Below, in pieces: positions 1 through 11,473 of a DNA stretch of 64,000 bases (positions are counted from its first letter, which is position 1; each line of letters starts with the position of its first letter). The position numbers and the translations under genes are program-made. This stretch comes from Undaria pinnatifida (taxonomy: Eukaryota; Sar; Phaeophyceae; Laminariales; Alariaceae), in the NCBI GenBank assembly GCA_012845835.1, contig JABAKD010000030.1, positions 9,089,805-9,153,804 of the forward strand. Reading direction: 5' to 3'. The notes beneath the pieces are model-generated. The model was not told the DNA's origin. It ran no database searches and worked only from the letters and a program-made list of their open reading frames with translations.

Positions 1-622
1 GGTCAAACCTAGACCGTCAACCGACATTTGGCTTCTAACCCGCAAAAAGGGTGTCGTCATTGAAGGGTACTACTAGGCTAATATTTCCGCTCATGATACG
101 AAATCACTAGCTTCATGTCTCACGATTGCTCTTGAACGGCACGCAGCACACATAACTACGCGGCATGCGGCACAAGGACACCTTCAAACCACAGCGTTGA
201 GGGGGTGTAGAAAGCTGTGAATCTCGAGCCAGAAACAGCGCTACAGAATACTCCCAACAACCAACGCCACACCAAAAAAAAAAAGGCTAAGGAACGCGCG
301 TCACCCACCACACTCCGTGTAATCGTGGAGTCAAGTTTGGGCTGGTGTAACACCCCAGCGATGCAATTCCAGCTCAAACCGGAAAATTCTCATCTGAAAG
401 CGCAACGCTAACTTCGGTGCCACCCGTGCGAAGCTTTGATAGGGCGGTTTGTTGCACTATTAATACAAATATATGTACGTAAGTCCTTCTGTGATGTAAA
501 CCTCTACGTAGTGTTTACGGAGTGCTAACCTATAATGTGACGGCGACATCGCAAACTGTCGAGGGTACTAGGTAACCTTGACCAACGTGCACCGCAATGC
601 GCGAGAGCAGCTTTCTGCGAAG
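1..622. other. Flank downstream of the fibrillin-like gene, nothing recognised
   Basis: This stretch lies beyond the stop codon of the minus-strand fibrillin-like gene. Open frames here are short and on both strands, with no recognisable domain or codon pattern. I see no RNA gene, and the only low-complexity feature is a short A-run near 272-283. It probably contains the 3' untranslated region of the minus-strand gene near its right edge, but no polyadenylation signal can be assigned with confidence. Confidence 0.5.
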
Positions 623-3600
623 TCACACCGGCACAACCTCCTCAGCCTTAGTTTGCACCACGACGCCGCCTGTGTCTGAGCGGAATATCCTCAGCTTCGC
701 GTCATTGTACACAACAAAGGTAGTGCCCTTTCCCTGGTTGACCGGAGCGACAGCAACAACGCGCGGCGAAACGAGGCGATGGGTGGACGTCGGAAGAAAA
801 CACAGGAAAAAGTACCGCCACCTCAAACTATTAAAATGCTGAAAAACTGAGTGCATTTCGGAGCGCTCAGAGTTGAGTATCGAAGCATTCAAATGCAGAA
901 AACCGACTTGCAATCAGAGCGTTCAGAGTGAAGTATCGTATGGCTGTCGTCCAAGCATGGATGCCTTATTGGCAACCGCTGTGCAGCCTCGGTTACGGAA
1001 GAATCTTGACGACAATGTAACACCATACAAAGGGCGCGCACGATATCGCACGATGTTGTCTCTCTTGGGCGGTGCACGAACTCTTAAGCTCTTTTTGAGG
1101 CTTCAAATGGGAACAATGTTGAGGGGGAAATGCATGACGATCCACACGAAGCAACACGGGCTGCTGGTGTGGGCAACTTGTTCGAACTGCAACGCAAGGA
1201 GCTCTTGGCCACGTGCGTACCATGGCAATACCCATACAAGCCTTACGCTCTTCCTAGAAGTGTGAAAAGGCCGCACGCGTCGCCTTTTTGGTCGGTACGT
1301 ATGGGTCCCACTAGGCGTCGAATTGTTTAACAAACATGGCCTACTGCCTCCTCAACCATAGTACCAAGTGCCAACAACGAAATCGCCGATGATACTCCAG
1401 TGACATAGAGCCGCGATAAGCGCAAGCTGGTCGAAGCAAGTCGCTGCGCATTGTTCAACGTTGTAGACCGCTGGCATGACGCAAGACGGGGACATGCATT
1501 TACTCATGGGTGATGTGCTGAAGACAACTACGATGACCCCACCTTGATGAAGTCGAGAGGAATCTTGCCACCAAGCGCGTGTAGCCATGCCCGAGAAACT
1601 TCAACGTTGACCTAAAAACACGCGTTGTGGGACACGGCACAGCAGCGCGTTGGACAACTAAGGTGAAGATACACAGAACAGAAAGCATGGCGTATCCGCC
1701 ATCGACAACACCGCAACCACTTTCACAGTACCCGCAGCTGGCGCGATCGAGTGATTACATTCAGTCCGGACGGTGGCTTGTCACGTGCTACAGTGCTTCT
1801 GCAGCAGCATGAGAGCCACAGGTGTGCACAGTGTTATGGCTGCGCTGTGAACGCTGAGAGGTGTTCCGTTACTTGAAACGCCGACACAAAGAGCAGTATG
1901 CGCATTCGTCGCGCCTAATGCTTTGGCCGTGAGACTCGCAAGCTCTTGAGGAAAACACACGAGAAAAAAAAACGGAAACCGGAACGTTCATTACACGAAC
2001 GAGATCAGTGCTACCAGGTAAGTTTCAACCCGTTCCCAGAACGGTACCTCGTAGGGAAGCTCCGTGCTCGTGGATGCCGGTGTGCCCTGTCCATCCACAG
2101 TCACGTACAGTTTGTCTCCCAAAGCCTGAGCGATGTTAGTAACCGATCCATCCTGCACCGGCCATGGCGTACGCATGAACGGTGTTTGTTTTCGTTCATG
2201 CGCGTGGCGCACAAATAGTGAAGGGCAACCTTTCGTTCTAAAAAAGAAACAGGCTGCAGATACCATTATGTTTCACCGCATCGCATGCTCCGTCACACGT
2301 ACGCTTTTAATCCTTCGACACAAGCTGCAACCCAGCGGGCCGTTGCGCAAGCCTCGAAAGCGGTATTGCTCTAACCAAAAGTTGCCACGCTTGAAACGGT
2401 AGTACAGGCTTTTGCAACGAGAATCGCGGGAAACACGTGTTGTCACACCCGATTTTCGTTCATCGTAGCTCTTGATCACACGGCCTACCGTTGTCATTAC
2501 GGTTACCGTACTACGCTAGGCCGTGGCTATGGCGTCAGTGACTTTTCGAGAAAAAATGGGGCAAAGTTATGCGGCAGCCCTCGTGTAGACCGTGTCAAGC
2601 AACGTCCTTCGACAACCAGCGCACCAAATGGAACGTACTCAGACGTGCACGCGCACCAAAACGTACGCGACATTTTGTGCGTTTTCTCCTCGCGCGCTTA
2701 TCTCGCTGGCTCACCTCCTTGTACCACTGGTAGGCGCGGTTGTCCGCCACGCTGTTGAGGGGGTCGAAGTATTTCTGCCACGCCGTGTTGGTCTTCCAGA
2801 GAACACGCCATGGGCCGTCGTAAAGATAGTCTTTGTTAAAACTCACCCCTGGGACAGCCTGCGCGGTTTGCGGGTGTTGAATATTATCAAAGCCAAACTT
2901 TAAGTCAATGTCGCAGAACCGCACTGTGCGACACGTCTCTGACGAGATGTTTCAAACAACAATCTACTGGAAATACGCCAGTTGCATATTCGTTCGACCA
3001 AAGTGATTGATGCGCAATTTTGCAAGATGAGTGATATATGTCGCGCGGGTTTTCGCGAAGGATGCAAGCTGATGATTCCCTTGGTGGCGACAGAGTCAAG
3101 AGCAAGAACACGTGCGGGAAAATAGGCCCAGATTGAGCTCTACCTCGTGCTCAGATTAAGCGCAAGCTGATACGTGCACAGCTACGTCGCACATCTGGTA
3201 AAACATTGGGCCTACGTCACATACACATGTGCACATATAATACAACGCCTACGACGGGGAAAAAAACGGCCAATTAAAGCAACCAGCGAGGACCATTAAG
3301 GCTTCGCACCTCCAGCTGCTCGATTTTTTCCATGACTTCCGCATCGTCGGGTTTGGCACTCCCGGCGGTTAAAAAACTGAAAAGCTCCGAGCTCAGCTGA
3401 GCCGCAGCCGCGGCGTCCGTCTTCTTCGGTGCCTGCGGAACGGTTGCGTTAAAGGGGGCGGTCACTACTGAGGGCAACTGTATACAGAGAGAAGGCGGCT
3501 GCGCTAAAACACGGCGGAAACATAACACCCCCCTAAACAACACACAAAACACATCTCTCCGCAAGGAGCATTGGCCTCGAGAAAGAGGAGTGCGCAAATA

Positions 3601-4663
3601 TTGAAACACCAACCCGTAAGAATACGAGGGGGAAATCGAGGTGGGTACACACCTTTGTTGACAACAACTAACTACTTGGTACCGTTGGTTAGTGTTTCTG
3701 CCCGCCTATGCACCGAAGACCACAACCAACGTGAGCCGCGTATGACACAGCAATGGCCAACACCCAAGACATGGTCTAGAATCTTCCCGAGCAGCGGAGG
3801 CAAAAACCGCTCCAACTTTTGAAAGCGCCTACTCGTACGCACCGAGTTGCTATCGATTCAGATCGTAACGATTGTAGAACAAGTGGCGAATAGATCTATT
3901 CGGCAGCACTACCGAAGCGCCATTCTTATCGTGAACAATAGCACGAGATCGTGAAGTTGAGCGTGTGTCCGACGGCTCCAACAACGAAGCGACGGCTACG
4001 AGCATTCAGTCCCAGGTACGTACTACACAAGCCGTCGGAATCTGTCGCATGACTGCTGCGCACGGCAGAGAGGCGCACCAAGGGTTCCGCGACACAAGAG
4101 CGATATTCCGCCGTGCACTAAGACCACTCCTGCAGTTGTAATCATCGCGTGTGCGCATAACGTACAACTAACGCGTGAGACAACACACCCCTACGACGGA
4201 CTTCCAGGATGGTTTTGTCTCCAACGGGGAGGGTGCAAACGCCAAGCGATGTGTCTACGGAAAGACCTCGAGGAGGTCTTCCCAAATCCATCATTTTCGT
4301 GCGGTGTGCCCTAATCGACTCATAACTTCATCCCACGGGGGTGTGCTATCTCGTGCGTTACACGGTACTAGTCGTAGTTTCCATGCGGGTGACACGAGTT
4401 GTCTACGGGGTACGGGTCCTCACTTTCGGTCCAGACGAAAAGATGGAGAACAGTCCCATTGTCGTCCCTTCTCCGGCACGAGTCGAGTGGCGACTTCTGA
4501 TAGGCAGCACCTCGTTTCCAAAGCCACCTTCTTTCCATAGTATCCCCCGCCCGTTCAGGCCAACCGGGGTTTGAACGAATGCAGCCGTGGACGCGGGAGA
4601 ACACATCAACGGCAGCAAGAGAAGCAGCAGCTGCAGCGGCAGCGCCCTGACGCTCTCCATCAT
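623..4663 (-). CDS. Plastid-targeted fibrillin/PAP-like protein, six exons
   Basis: Six exons can be joined in phase 0 on the minus strand: A 4663-4424, B 3477-3310, C about 2936-2715, D 2152-2015, E 1611-1543 and F 733-623 (TGA at 623-625), about 315 aa in all. The N-terminus has a leucine-rich signal peptide (LPLQLLLLLLPL) ending in ASTAAFVQTP, which resembles the ASAFAP motif of stramenopile plastid presequences. Exon C has GPWRVLWKTN and exon F has KLRIFRSDTGGVVV. These resemble the 'NGxWxLxYTT' and 'DEDLRIxRGDxGxxFVL' parts of plastid-lipid-associated proteins, which bind lipids or quinones in plastoglobules and thylakoids. Exon D has GSVTNIAQ, like the central strand of that fold. The family call is from motif resemblance only and could be wrong. 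The 5' end of exon C and the donor of exon D (2015 or an alternative near 2036) are uncertain. Either of two adjacent ATGs (4663 or 4660) could start translation. Confidence 0.65.
4424..4663 (-). CDS. Exon A of the fibrillin-like gene: bipartite plastid presequence
   Basis: The first exon begins with Met-Met-Glu-Ser-Val and runs for 80 codons to the donor CCGAAA|GTGAGG. Residues 8 to 27 form a hydrophobic signal-peptide core that ends MCSPASTA. The next residues, AFVQTP, place Phe at the expected cleavage site. A serine- and arginine-rich transit-like segment follows (SRHSTRAGEGTTMG). In diatoms and brown algae this combination directs proteins through the ER into the four-membrane plastid. 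An in-frame upstream ATG at 4714 would bury the signal peptide, so I prefer 4663 or 4660. The mature protein starts near the end of this exon. Confidence 0.7.
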
Positions 4664-6039
4664 CGTGCCCTTATGAGCTGTGTTGATCGCTTCTCCTGCG
4701 AACCAATAGACCAAGACCGAGAACAGAAGCGCGAGAGATTGAACCTTTTACCGTCGCAAAATTATATGCCACACTAGTATACCAAAGCACGAATATTTTC
4801 GAAGTTTGTACAATAAACAAGGCTCCGCATGTGTGCTGGGCAGGAGTGAAGGGGTTGAGGGGTAGAGAGGATGGGCAGGATGTATCACCACAGTTGTTGT
4901 TGTGGGTCGTGGGTGGCAGATGTAACACAATACCAAGTGTTGGTACGTCGACAGAGCACATGATCCGGGAAAGGGAGGACGGCTGGACAGGTTACATGCG
5001 ATAAACTAAGGTCACAATATATGTCAACGCCAATGTAGTTGCTGCTGCTCGAAAGCGCCGCTGTATGCCCAGTCGACAAGGGAGGGCTACCATAACTGTC
5101 GAGAAGACAGCGTGGTCTTTATGAGGGAGGCGATAGGCTTCAGGTACGACTGACAGCAACAACAACACCGCCATGTGCTATGTACAGGAACTTCACACTT
5201 TAGACTACTCGTATAACTCGTGCTTGTTGCGCTTCAACGGCAAGTGAATATGGTGGAGAGAGGGTGCGCAGCAGTCGAAGAAATGAATGTTGTGGGAGAG
5301 TAGTATTTTCCAGTACGTACCGATTGTTTTGCGCCGCCATGTTTAACCGCCATGTTTACCGGAAAAAACAAAAAAAACCCAGTTTTTTTTAGGGTTGCCG
5401 AGTCTTTCCTAAGCTCACATATGCCTGCAAGAAGCAAAATTGTGTTGTTTCGCGCATTTGATGCAGCTGCGGACCAGAAAATATGCCGTTTTTCTTTCAC
5501 GATCACCTGTGTTGCTTTGCGCACAAAAAAATATGTTCTTAGGTGAAAATATAGAAAAAATACACCTGGAAGCACCTCTACCACCGTTGTTGTTGTGCCA
5601 GATTCGTAATTCAAGCCATAACTCTAGAGCCACGTCTAATCGAAAAGTGTACCACCCTGCCACGGAATCTTAGGTCCTCTAATTACATTGTGGCAACGCG
5701 GCAGCAGTTTTGTTGACCTGTAAGCACCGCGACAGTGTCACTGAAGTTTGAAAATGTGATCCCAGGTCGTTGGATTTGCTCTGTCTTATACTATGGCTAA
5801 GTATGTTTTTTTATGCTGCCGTAGCGATGATCAGTACCAGTACATACGTGTGTATGAGTAATTCTTAGAAAAACGTCTTCTTCTGTGATCAAGCGCTACC
5901 ATACTACAACGTAGTGTTTCTCGTTCACATTTCTTTGTTTTTGAGGCATGCCTCCAGCCGATTGAGACGTCGGTGACATTAATAAGAAAGTACACCACCC
6001 TGGAATATCCCCTGCCTGTATAAACGAACACACGGCGAA

Positions 6040-8400
6040 TCTTAGGCGATTTCATCAGCGTTTTTACACACGTCGGATAACGTAACACTCCGGGAACACT
6101 TAGTAACGTTATACGCCCTAACACGGCGGCTTTGCAACGTCCTTACCATAGTGTTAGCACTCCAGGAGCAACCGCTTAACACGCTATAATAGTGTTGACT
6201 GCGTATACCGGAACTTGTTAACGCAGTACCGTTACGGCTCTTCTGTAGCTCGTCGGCTCTGGTGCGGTAGCATAGTGTTACGCCGTGATTGGTGCGTGCA
6301 AAAACATCGTAACACAAAGTTAGGATTCTTCCAGACTCGCGCGTTATAAACATTAAAATCGGGCGTAACATTTATGTTACTGCGTGAATGTGAGAAAAAT
6401 ACTCTTAACACAATGTTACAATGTTTCCACTTCGGTCTGTTAGGGATCTAACACGTGTTACTCGTGTTACACTTAAGCGGCATCGCCGGGTAACATCGTG
6501 TTTCCTGTTCCAAGTTCCGAAGAGCCCACCAAAGTTTTTATACTAGCTTGTAACATCGCCGCATGAACATGGCGGCGGGCTAATATGGTACTACATCAGT
6601 AGTGGTCCCTTTACAGCGCTGGTTGAGTAGAGCCGACCTCCTTCTATAGTGCTTGTTAATCGCTTCACCCAGATGGGAACAACGCGTAGTGGAAGCATGC
6701 GGGTACTTCTAGCTGCACATGCCGGCGCTATAGACGGGCCGCTACTACGAATGCTATACAGCACAGTAAAGAAGACAAAAAACATGTCGGGGGAAGAATA
6801 CGTTGAGATGCACGACATCCACACTCTGGCAACGAACACACCACGTAACATGGTAAATGCACCGCTTTGCCACCATCAGCCAACACCACATCACGACACG
6901 GACCTCAACAACACTCAGTCACCACCCAGTCACCGACAGACTCCCCACCTCCAATCACCACACGACAACCATACCCTTCAGATTGTTTGCAACCCAAAGA
7001 CGCACACTCGCGCATACCAGGTAGGCTTCATTGTTCTTTGTTCCACTCTAGACTCTAGAGGGATTGGAGCCTCTCTTGTGACCACGGACATGTTTCTGGC
7101 GACGATAGTGAGTTCGTGTGAGAAATCTCATATCAAACCTGATATGGTTCCTGGTATCCATTTAGCATCATTACCTCATACCTCGTATCGGTCCTCGTCG
7201 TAGTTTTCATGAGTACTAAATTATGCAATAAACTAGAATACGAGCTAACACAGCAACTAATGTTGGCGTTATGTTGGGCATGTGCCTTATCTGCCTAATG
7301 TTTGTTACGATAGCTATTACATTAGGAGTTTCGCTAACACCGTAACATTACGTTACACGCTACGGCATGCCGACCCTATTTAATAGTACCCCGGGTTAAC
7401 GCGATGTGATGCAACTAATCTGCCGACCCTAGTACCCCGGCTTAACGCGGTGTATTGCAACTAACTTGGCGTATAAATACGACCTCACACAGAAACGTAG
7501 TGTTAGTGTTATATTGGGCATCTAAGTTATCTGCGTGACGTTCGTTACCATAGTCACTAGGATTTTCTCTAACACCGTAACAGTACGTTGCGTGCTATCG
7601 ACTGCCGGCCCTATTACACGTTAACGTCGTACTTCGTACGTTACAACTACATTGGCGTCCGACCTGGCAGAGTAACTTAATGCGTTGTATTGGGCATGTA
7701 CGTTATCGGTCTAACGGGATTTAAGATGGCAAGCAGGGATTCCGTTAACACCGAAGCATTACGTTACGAGCTACGGGATGCCGATCCTAACACCGTAACA
7801 CTTCACTGCTGCCAGTCCTTATGCAAACGTGACACTCTAATATTTGTTAGGTGATCGGCTGTCGATATCGAAAAGCAGTAACACGATGTCATCGCAATAC
7901 CTAGAAATCCGATAACGTCGTAACGTAACGTTACAAGAAAAAAATCTCAACCATAACCGTAATGTCGAACGTTAAGCAGTACGTTACCCGAGGCGTGAAC
8001 GTTTACCGCCACAACACTGATCGTGAAACTTTTGCCTAAACTGGCGGTGTGATTGCTGGGAACACACATAGCAACGGCGCAAACGATACACTACGTTGCC
8101 GCGGCATACCGTATTTCTCGAATTCTAGCGAGGCAAACGCCAAATCAAATACACACCAGACTATCATGTCTTGGTGGGGTTCCTACGGGCGTGGTGTGTT
8201 ATTTGAAGGCTTCTGTGGAGAGCACCGAGCGCTGTCACGTAGCAATAAGATACCATCACAATAACTAGAAAATCTGACAACGTCGTAACGTAGCGTTGCC
8301 AAAACAAAAAGTCCACCGTAACATTGACGTCGAACGTTACGTGGTAAGTCATCCGAGGTGTGTGTACGTTTACCACCGCGTTTACCACCGCGACAGTGGC
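6040..8400. repeat. Tract saturated with GTAAC/GTTAC words
   Basis: Short words of the form GTAAC, GTTAC, TAACAC and GTGTTA recur every few tens of bases on both strands over about 2.4 kb. Longer degenerate tandem units are superimposed. One, of roughly 260 bp, includes TTGGGCATGT, CTAACACCGTAAC and ACCCTATT and occurs near 7250-7380, 7500-7620 and 7680-7800. The composition is AT-richer than the flanking exons and no coding frame persists. It looks like satellite-type intergenic DNA. I cannot tell whether the word enrichment reflects protein-binding sites or just the repeat history. Confidence 0.55.
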
Positions 8401-8715
8401 CGTGAAAATTGCCTGAACTGGCCGCGCGATTGCTGGCGCACACGTAGCAGTGGCGCAAACGATACACTACGTGGCCGCGGTGCGCCGGATTTCTCCAATT
8501 CTAGCGAAGTTGAGTTGCAACTATTTAATCGGTCGTACTCACAGCTGACGTTTTTCAATTTTGTATAAAAAAATTCTAGCAAGGCAAAACCCAAACCAAT
8601 TATTAACAGATACCAGACTATATATCATGACTTCGTGGGGTTTCCGCAGGCGTGGTGCGTCATTTGAAGGCTTCAATGGAGAGCACGGCACCGGTGAAAT
8701 GACACAGAGCGCTGA
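7870..8715 (+). repeat. Tandem repeat of about 358 bp, two copies plus a partial third
   Basis: Copy 1 (about 7873-8232) and copy 2 (about 8233-8570) share, in order, ATACCTAGAAA-like, AACGTCGTAACGTA, GTCGAACGTTA, GCGCAAACGATACACTACG and AATTCTAGCGA segments. A partial third copy (8572-8700) repeats only the end, with ACCAGACTAT and GTCATTTGAAGGCTTC. Divergence between copies is considerable, so the duplication is not recent. No coding potential is conserved between copies. Confidence 0.65.
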
Positions 8716-8829
8716 GTGACCCGCAGGGAATTGTGCGGGGCTGTTTTAGACAAAACCCCGGGTTCAGTAATATTTACGTAATGGGTTGTACCGCATTTTT
8801 TTTAGTAGGGTAAAGCAACACAGGTGCGA

Positions 8830-9075
8830 TGCACCTGGCAAAATTCCTTCCGCTCTCGGCACCTCGCCCCCGCGGAGGAAACGCCTCGAGTTTCCGCCTC
8901 GACTTCGAGCCGCCCGGGCTTTACGCACGCGATGCCCGCGGGAGCGCGGCCGCCGTCCCCCCGCCGGGGGGGGGCATCGGTCGAGCCCAGGCGCCCCAGC
9001 CCCGCGAGGGGGGGGGCGGTGGTCGAGGCCCACGGCGCCTCGGCCGCCGTGGCCCGACCCCGGCGGATAGCCGGC
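8830..9075. other. GC-rich island of about 240 bp
   Basis: Base composition jumps abruptly to very high GC, with runs of C and G, between AT-rich flanks. Open frames exist in several phases simply because stop codons are scarce at this composition. None resembles a known domain. A similar short island lies at 46080-46255 inside the eS24 intron. Possible explanations are a CpG-type promoter element, a fragment of a GC-rich mobile or foreign sequence, or an assembly contaminant. The sequence alone does not decide. Confidence 0.5.
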
Positions 9076-10363
9076 ATTTCGTACCGGGGTTTTAGTGTGG
9101 GCAAATGTTCGGCAAGCGGGGCACTCGAATGAACCTGATTCCTGGACCTGATACATGTCGGTAGGTTATTAGTCTACCCCAAAACGTTGGTGCGGTTCTA
9201 AAGAGTGAGGCGAAGTGGACGCAGCTGGGCAGTCAGTGTTCTTGGGCTCATACGTGGTATGACATGTTGTGTTCTCCCTGTATTTACTACAGAGTACGTA
9301 TGGCTATACAGTGCAGCAGCGTCCGTCGTCAGTGGAGCTCTCTTGTTCGACTCAAGAAGCAGCTAATTTGTGCTACCAGGCACTTGTGAAGAACATAGGG
9401 TGCTGCATAACGCACGAAACATGTGCCGCTTGACGAGCAGTTGTTGAAGAGCGGGTATGGGGCTCGAAACATGTGTCCCTTGTGACACGTGTTGTAGCGA
9501 GGGGCACGGCTTTCTGTACACGGACGATGCAACTCGCTGACTATCACTTGCAAATTCCTCTCACCTTGAGTGTAGACGGACGCTCAGCCCAAGGATGATT
9601 CTGGCGTAGACGTTGATCCGTGAAGCTCAACCCTGCGGTGGTAAGCAACTGAACCCGGGCACCTCTCAGACTTGGTTTTAATATTGTGGGAACCGTAATC
9701 CCAACAGAACCATGCGGAAACCCCAATATCAACATGTTAGAGCACTCGTACAACCAACCCTCGTAGTACGCCGCGCCAGGCGAGCTTCTACCAACGGTGA
9801 GAGACAGAGAGGGTCATTGTGTGCAGTCATCCTGGAGTTACAGCTCGGACGGCCTTCATTGTGCACTTTCCCGCTCTCGCGATAGCCCACCGCAGGCGTC
9901 GGAGGCTCACTGCGCACTGCACACCAAACCTTGGCTTTCACTTGAGTCGCGAAAATAGGTCGAGCACGAGTGCGAGTGGTGGCCGCACGTCGCATATATC
10001 ACGAGCACATTCATGTCAAACATGCAGCCGATTAAATTGCTGTTTCTTGTTAGCAGCCCTCCTTCTCTCTGTGAAGGTCAACCGCATCACCGCACTGCAC
10101 ACCAAGCAAGCAATCGCTTTTGCTCGCAAAAATAAGTCGAGTCGTACGAGTGTATCGAGTGAGGCGTCCTCGTAGCTAGCACATTAGGATCATACACGCG
10201 GCAGATTGAAGCTGCTCTTTCTTGTCAGCAATCCTAGCCCTTCCCCTCTCTCTGTAAGAGCCAACGCACCACCACTGCAACAACGATCTCTTCTCCTGCT
10301 TGCTGCCCTCCTTTCGTCAACCGCGCTGCAGACGTCGCTGCTTCTTCTTAAAATGGCCAAGAA

Positions 10364-11473
10364 ATGACGCCTTTCGCTTCTCGAAGCTCAGCGATGTGCG
10401 TCGCATGGCTCGCCCTCTTCACGCGCGGAGGAGGGTCGTCGTCCCCGGCTTGTGCTGCTGCCGTGCTGGCCTTTGTCAGACCCGGAAGGCGTGTGTTCCT
10501 CGGCCAGTCACCACCGACCCGAGAGTTCCCGCATCTCAACGTCAGGAATGGAAGCAGCAAGCGCCACCACCTCTGCCGTGGTGCTGTTCCTCTTTGCACC
10601 CTTTCTCGGGAAGAAGCCTCGTGGCGACCGCAACATGATCGACCAGTGCCACTGCCGTTGATGTCGATGTCGACGGACCGAGGATCGAATGATGCAACAC
10701 CACACAGCAGCAGGCGAACAATCCGACGGCGTGACCTGGCAGCCCCAATGAAATCCAAAGACAGTGATGACGCGTCGACGACACCAGCCGCCGCCTCTCG
10801 GACAGAGGAACAAACTACAAACGGTGCCGAAATCGCGGTGGGCATGCGCGTCCGCCTTCGAGACACAGGCCGTCTTGGAACTGTCGTCGGCAAGAAAGCC
10901 GGGGGGTGGTGGGTGGTCGATTTGTTAAAAAGCTGGGGCGGGTCGGAAAGGGAAGCCACTGCTATGGGTGCGGCGTCTGGCAGGAACGGCAATAGGGACG
11001 ACGATGGGGGGCTGGGGAAGGGTGGGCCCAAACGAAACGAAAGCACGGTTTCTTCGAACAGGCCCATTTCGACGCGAAGGCTCAACATGGAGCCTCTGGG
11101 CAGCGCCTACGCCTCATCCTCGGACGAAGTCTCAGAAGCGCCGACGCCGACACCGACTGCGGCTCCTTCGGCCAAAGCCGCCAAGAACGAACGACAACAT
11201 TCGACGATGAAAGGGAGCGGCCAAACACAGGGCGATTCCGCCTGCGCCGCCACCACCTCGGATATCGCAGAAGGCACCGCAACAATAGCAGCAGCAGTAG
11301 CGCCGCCATCGCTGCATGTGCAATCGTTTTTGCCGGTGACTCCGCCGGCGGTGGAGGGGGGGGTTGTGATCCACGCCATGAGCGCCGAAGGTCTGGCTCA
11401 CGGGGAGATGAAGGAGTGGATGGTATTTTCTGACCTGCACGTCAGTCCGGCCTCGCTTGATGTTACACTGCAG
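10364..11473 (+). CDS. SbcD-SbcC exon 1: presequence, KOW-like segment, nuclease motif I
   Basis: This 370-codon exon opens with a short hydrophobic stretch (MCVAWLALF, from residue 11) and then ACAAAVLAFVRPGRR. That resembles a signal peptide with the Ala-Phe plastid cleavage motif and a basic transit segment. Residues about 155-185 (VGMRVRLRDTGRLG, then GGWWVVDL) resemble a small KOW/Tudor-like barrel. A long Ser/Thr/Ala-rich linker follows. The end of the exon carries metallophosphoesterase motif I, FSDLHVS (codons from about 11429), which supplies the Asp and His metal ligands. The donor is CTGCAG|GTGAAT. Met1 and Met11 are both possible starts. Met11 would place the hydrophobic core nearer the N-terminus. 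Confidence 0.75.

Larger units (their letters stand above)
4664..10363. other. 5.7 kb between divergent genes, no convincing gene
   Basis: The fibrillin-like gene (minus) and the SbcD-SbcC gene (plus) diverge from here, so both promoters must lie within it. I found no exon with protein-like composition. The longest open frame (6649-7203, 184 codons) is rich in His, Pro and Thr, has no recognisable domain, and overlaps the repeat-rich tract. Visible structure includes the GTAAC/GTTAC-rich stretch (about 6040-8400), tandem copies at 7870-8715, a GC-rich island at 8830-9075, and a degenerate repeat at 9905-10320 of unit about 180 bp that contains CACTGCACACCAA and CTCTCTGT. Confidence 0.5.

Noticed and set aside
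6649-7203. 184-codon plus-strand frame as a gene
   Set aside because: It is His/Pro/Thr-rich and partly low complexity, lies in repeat-rich DNA and has no recognisable domain or splice-supported extension.
8786-9156. Overlapping open frames in the GC-rich block
   Set aside because: All phases are open because stops are rare at this GC content, and none resembles a protein family.
10348-11088. 246-codon open frame on the minus strand opposite exon 1
   Set aside because: It is the complement of the coding exon, and its composition (Ser/Pro/Leu/Arg) follows from the GC-rich plus-strand frame. It has no domain.
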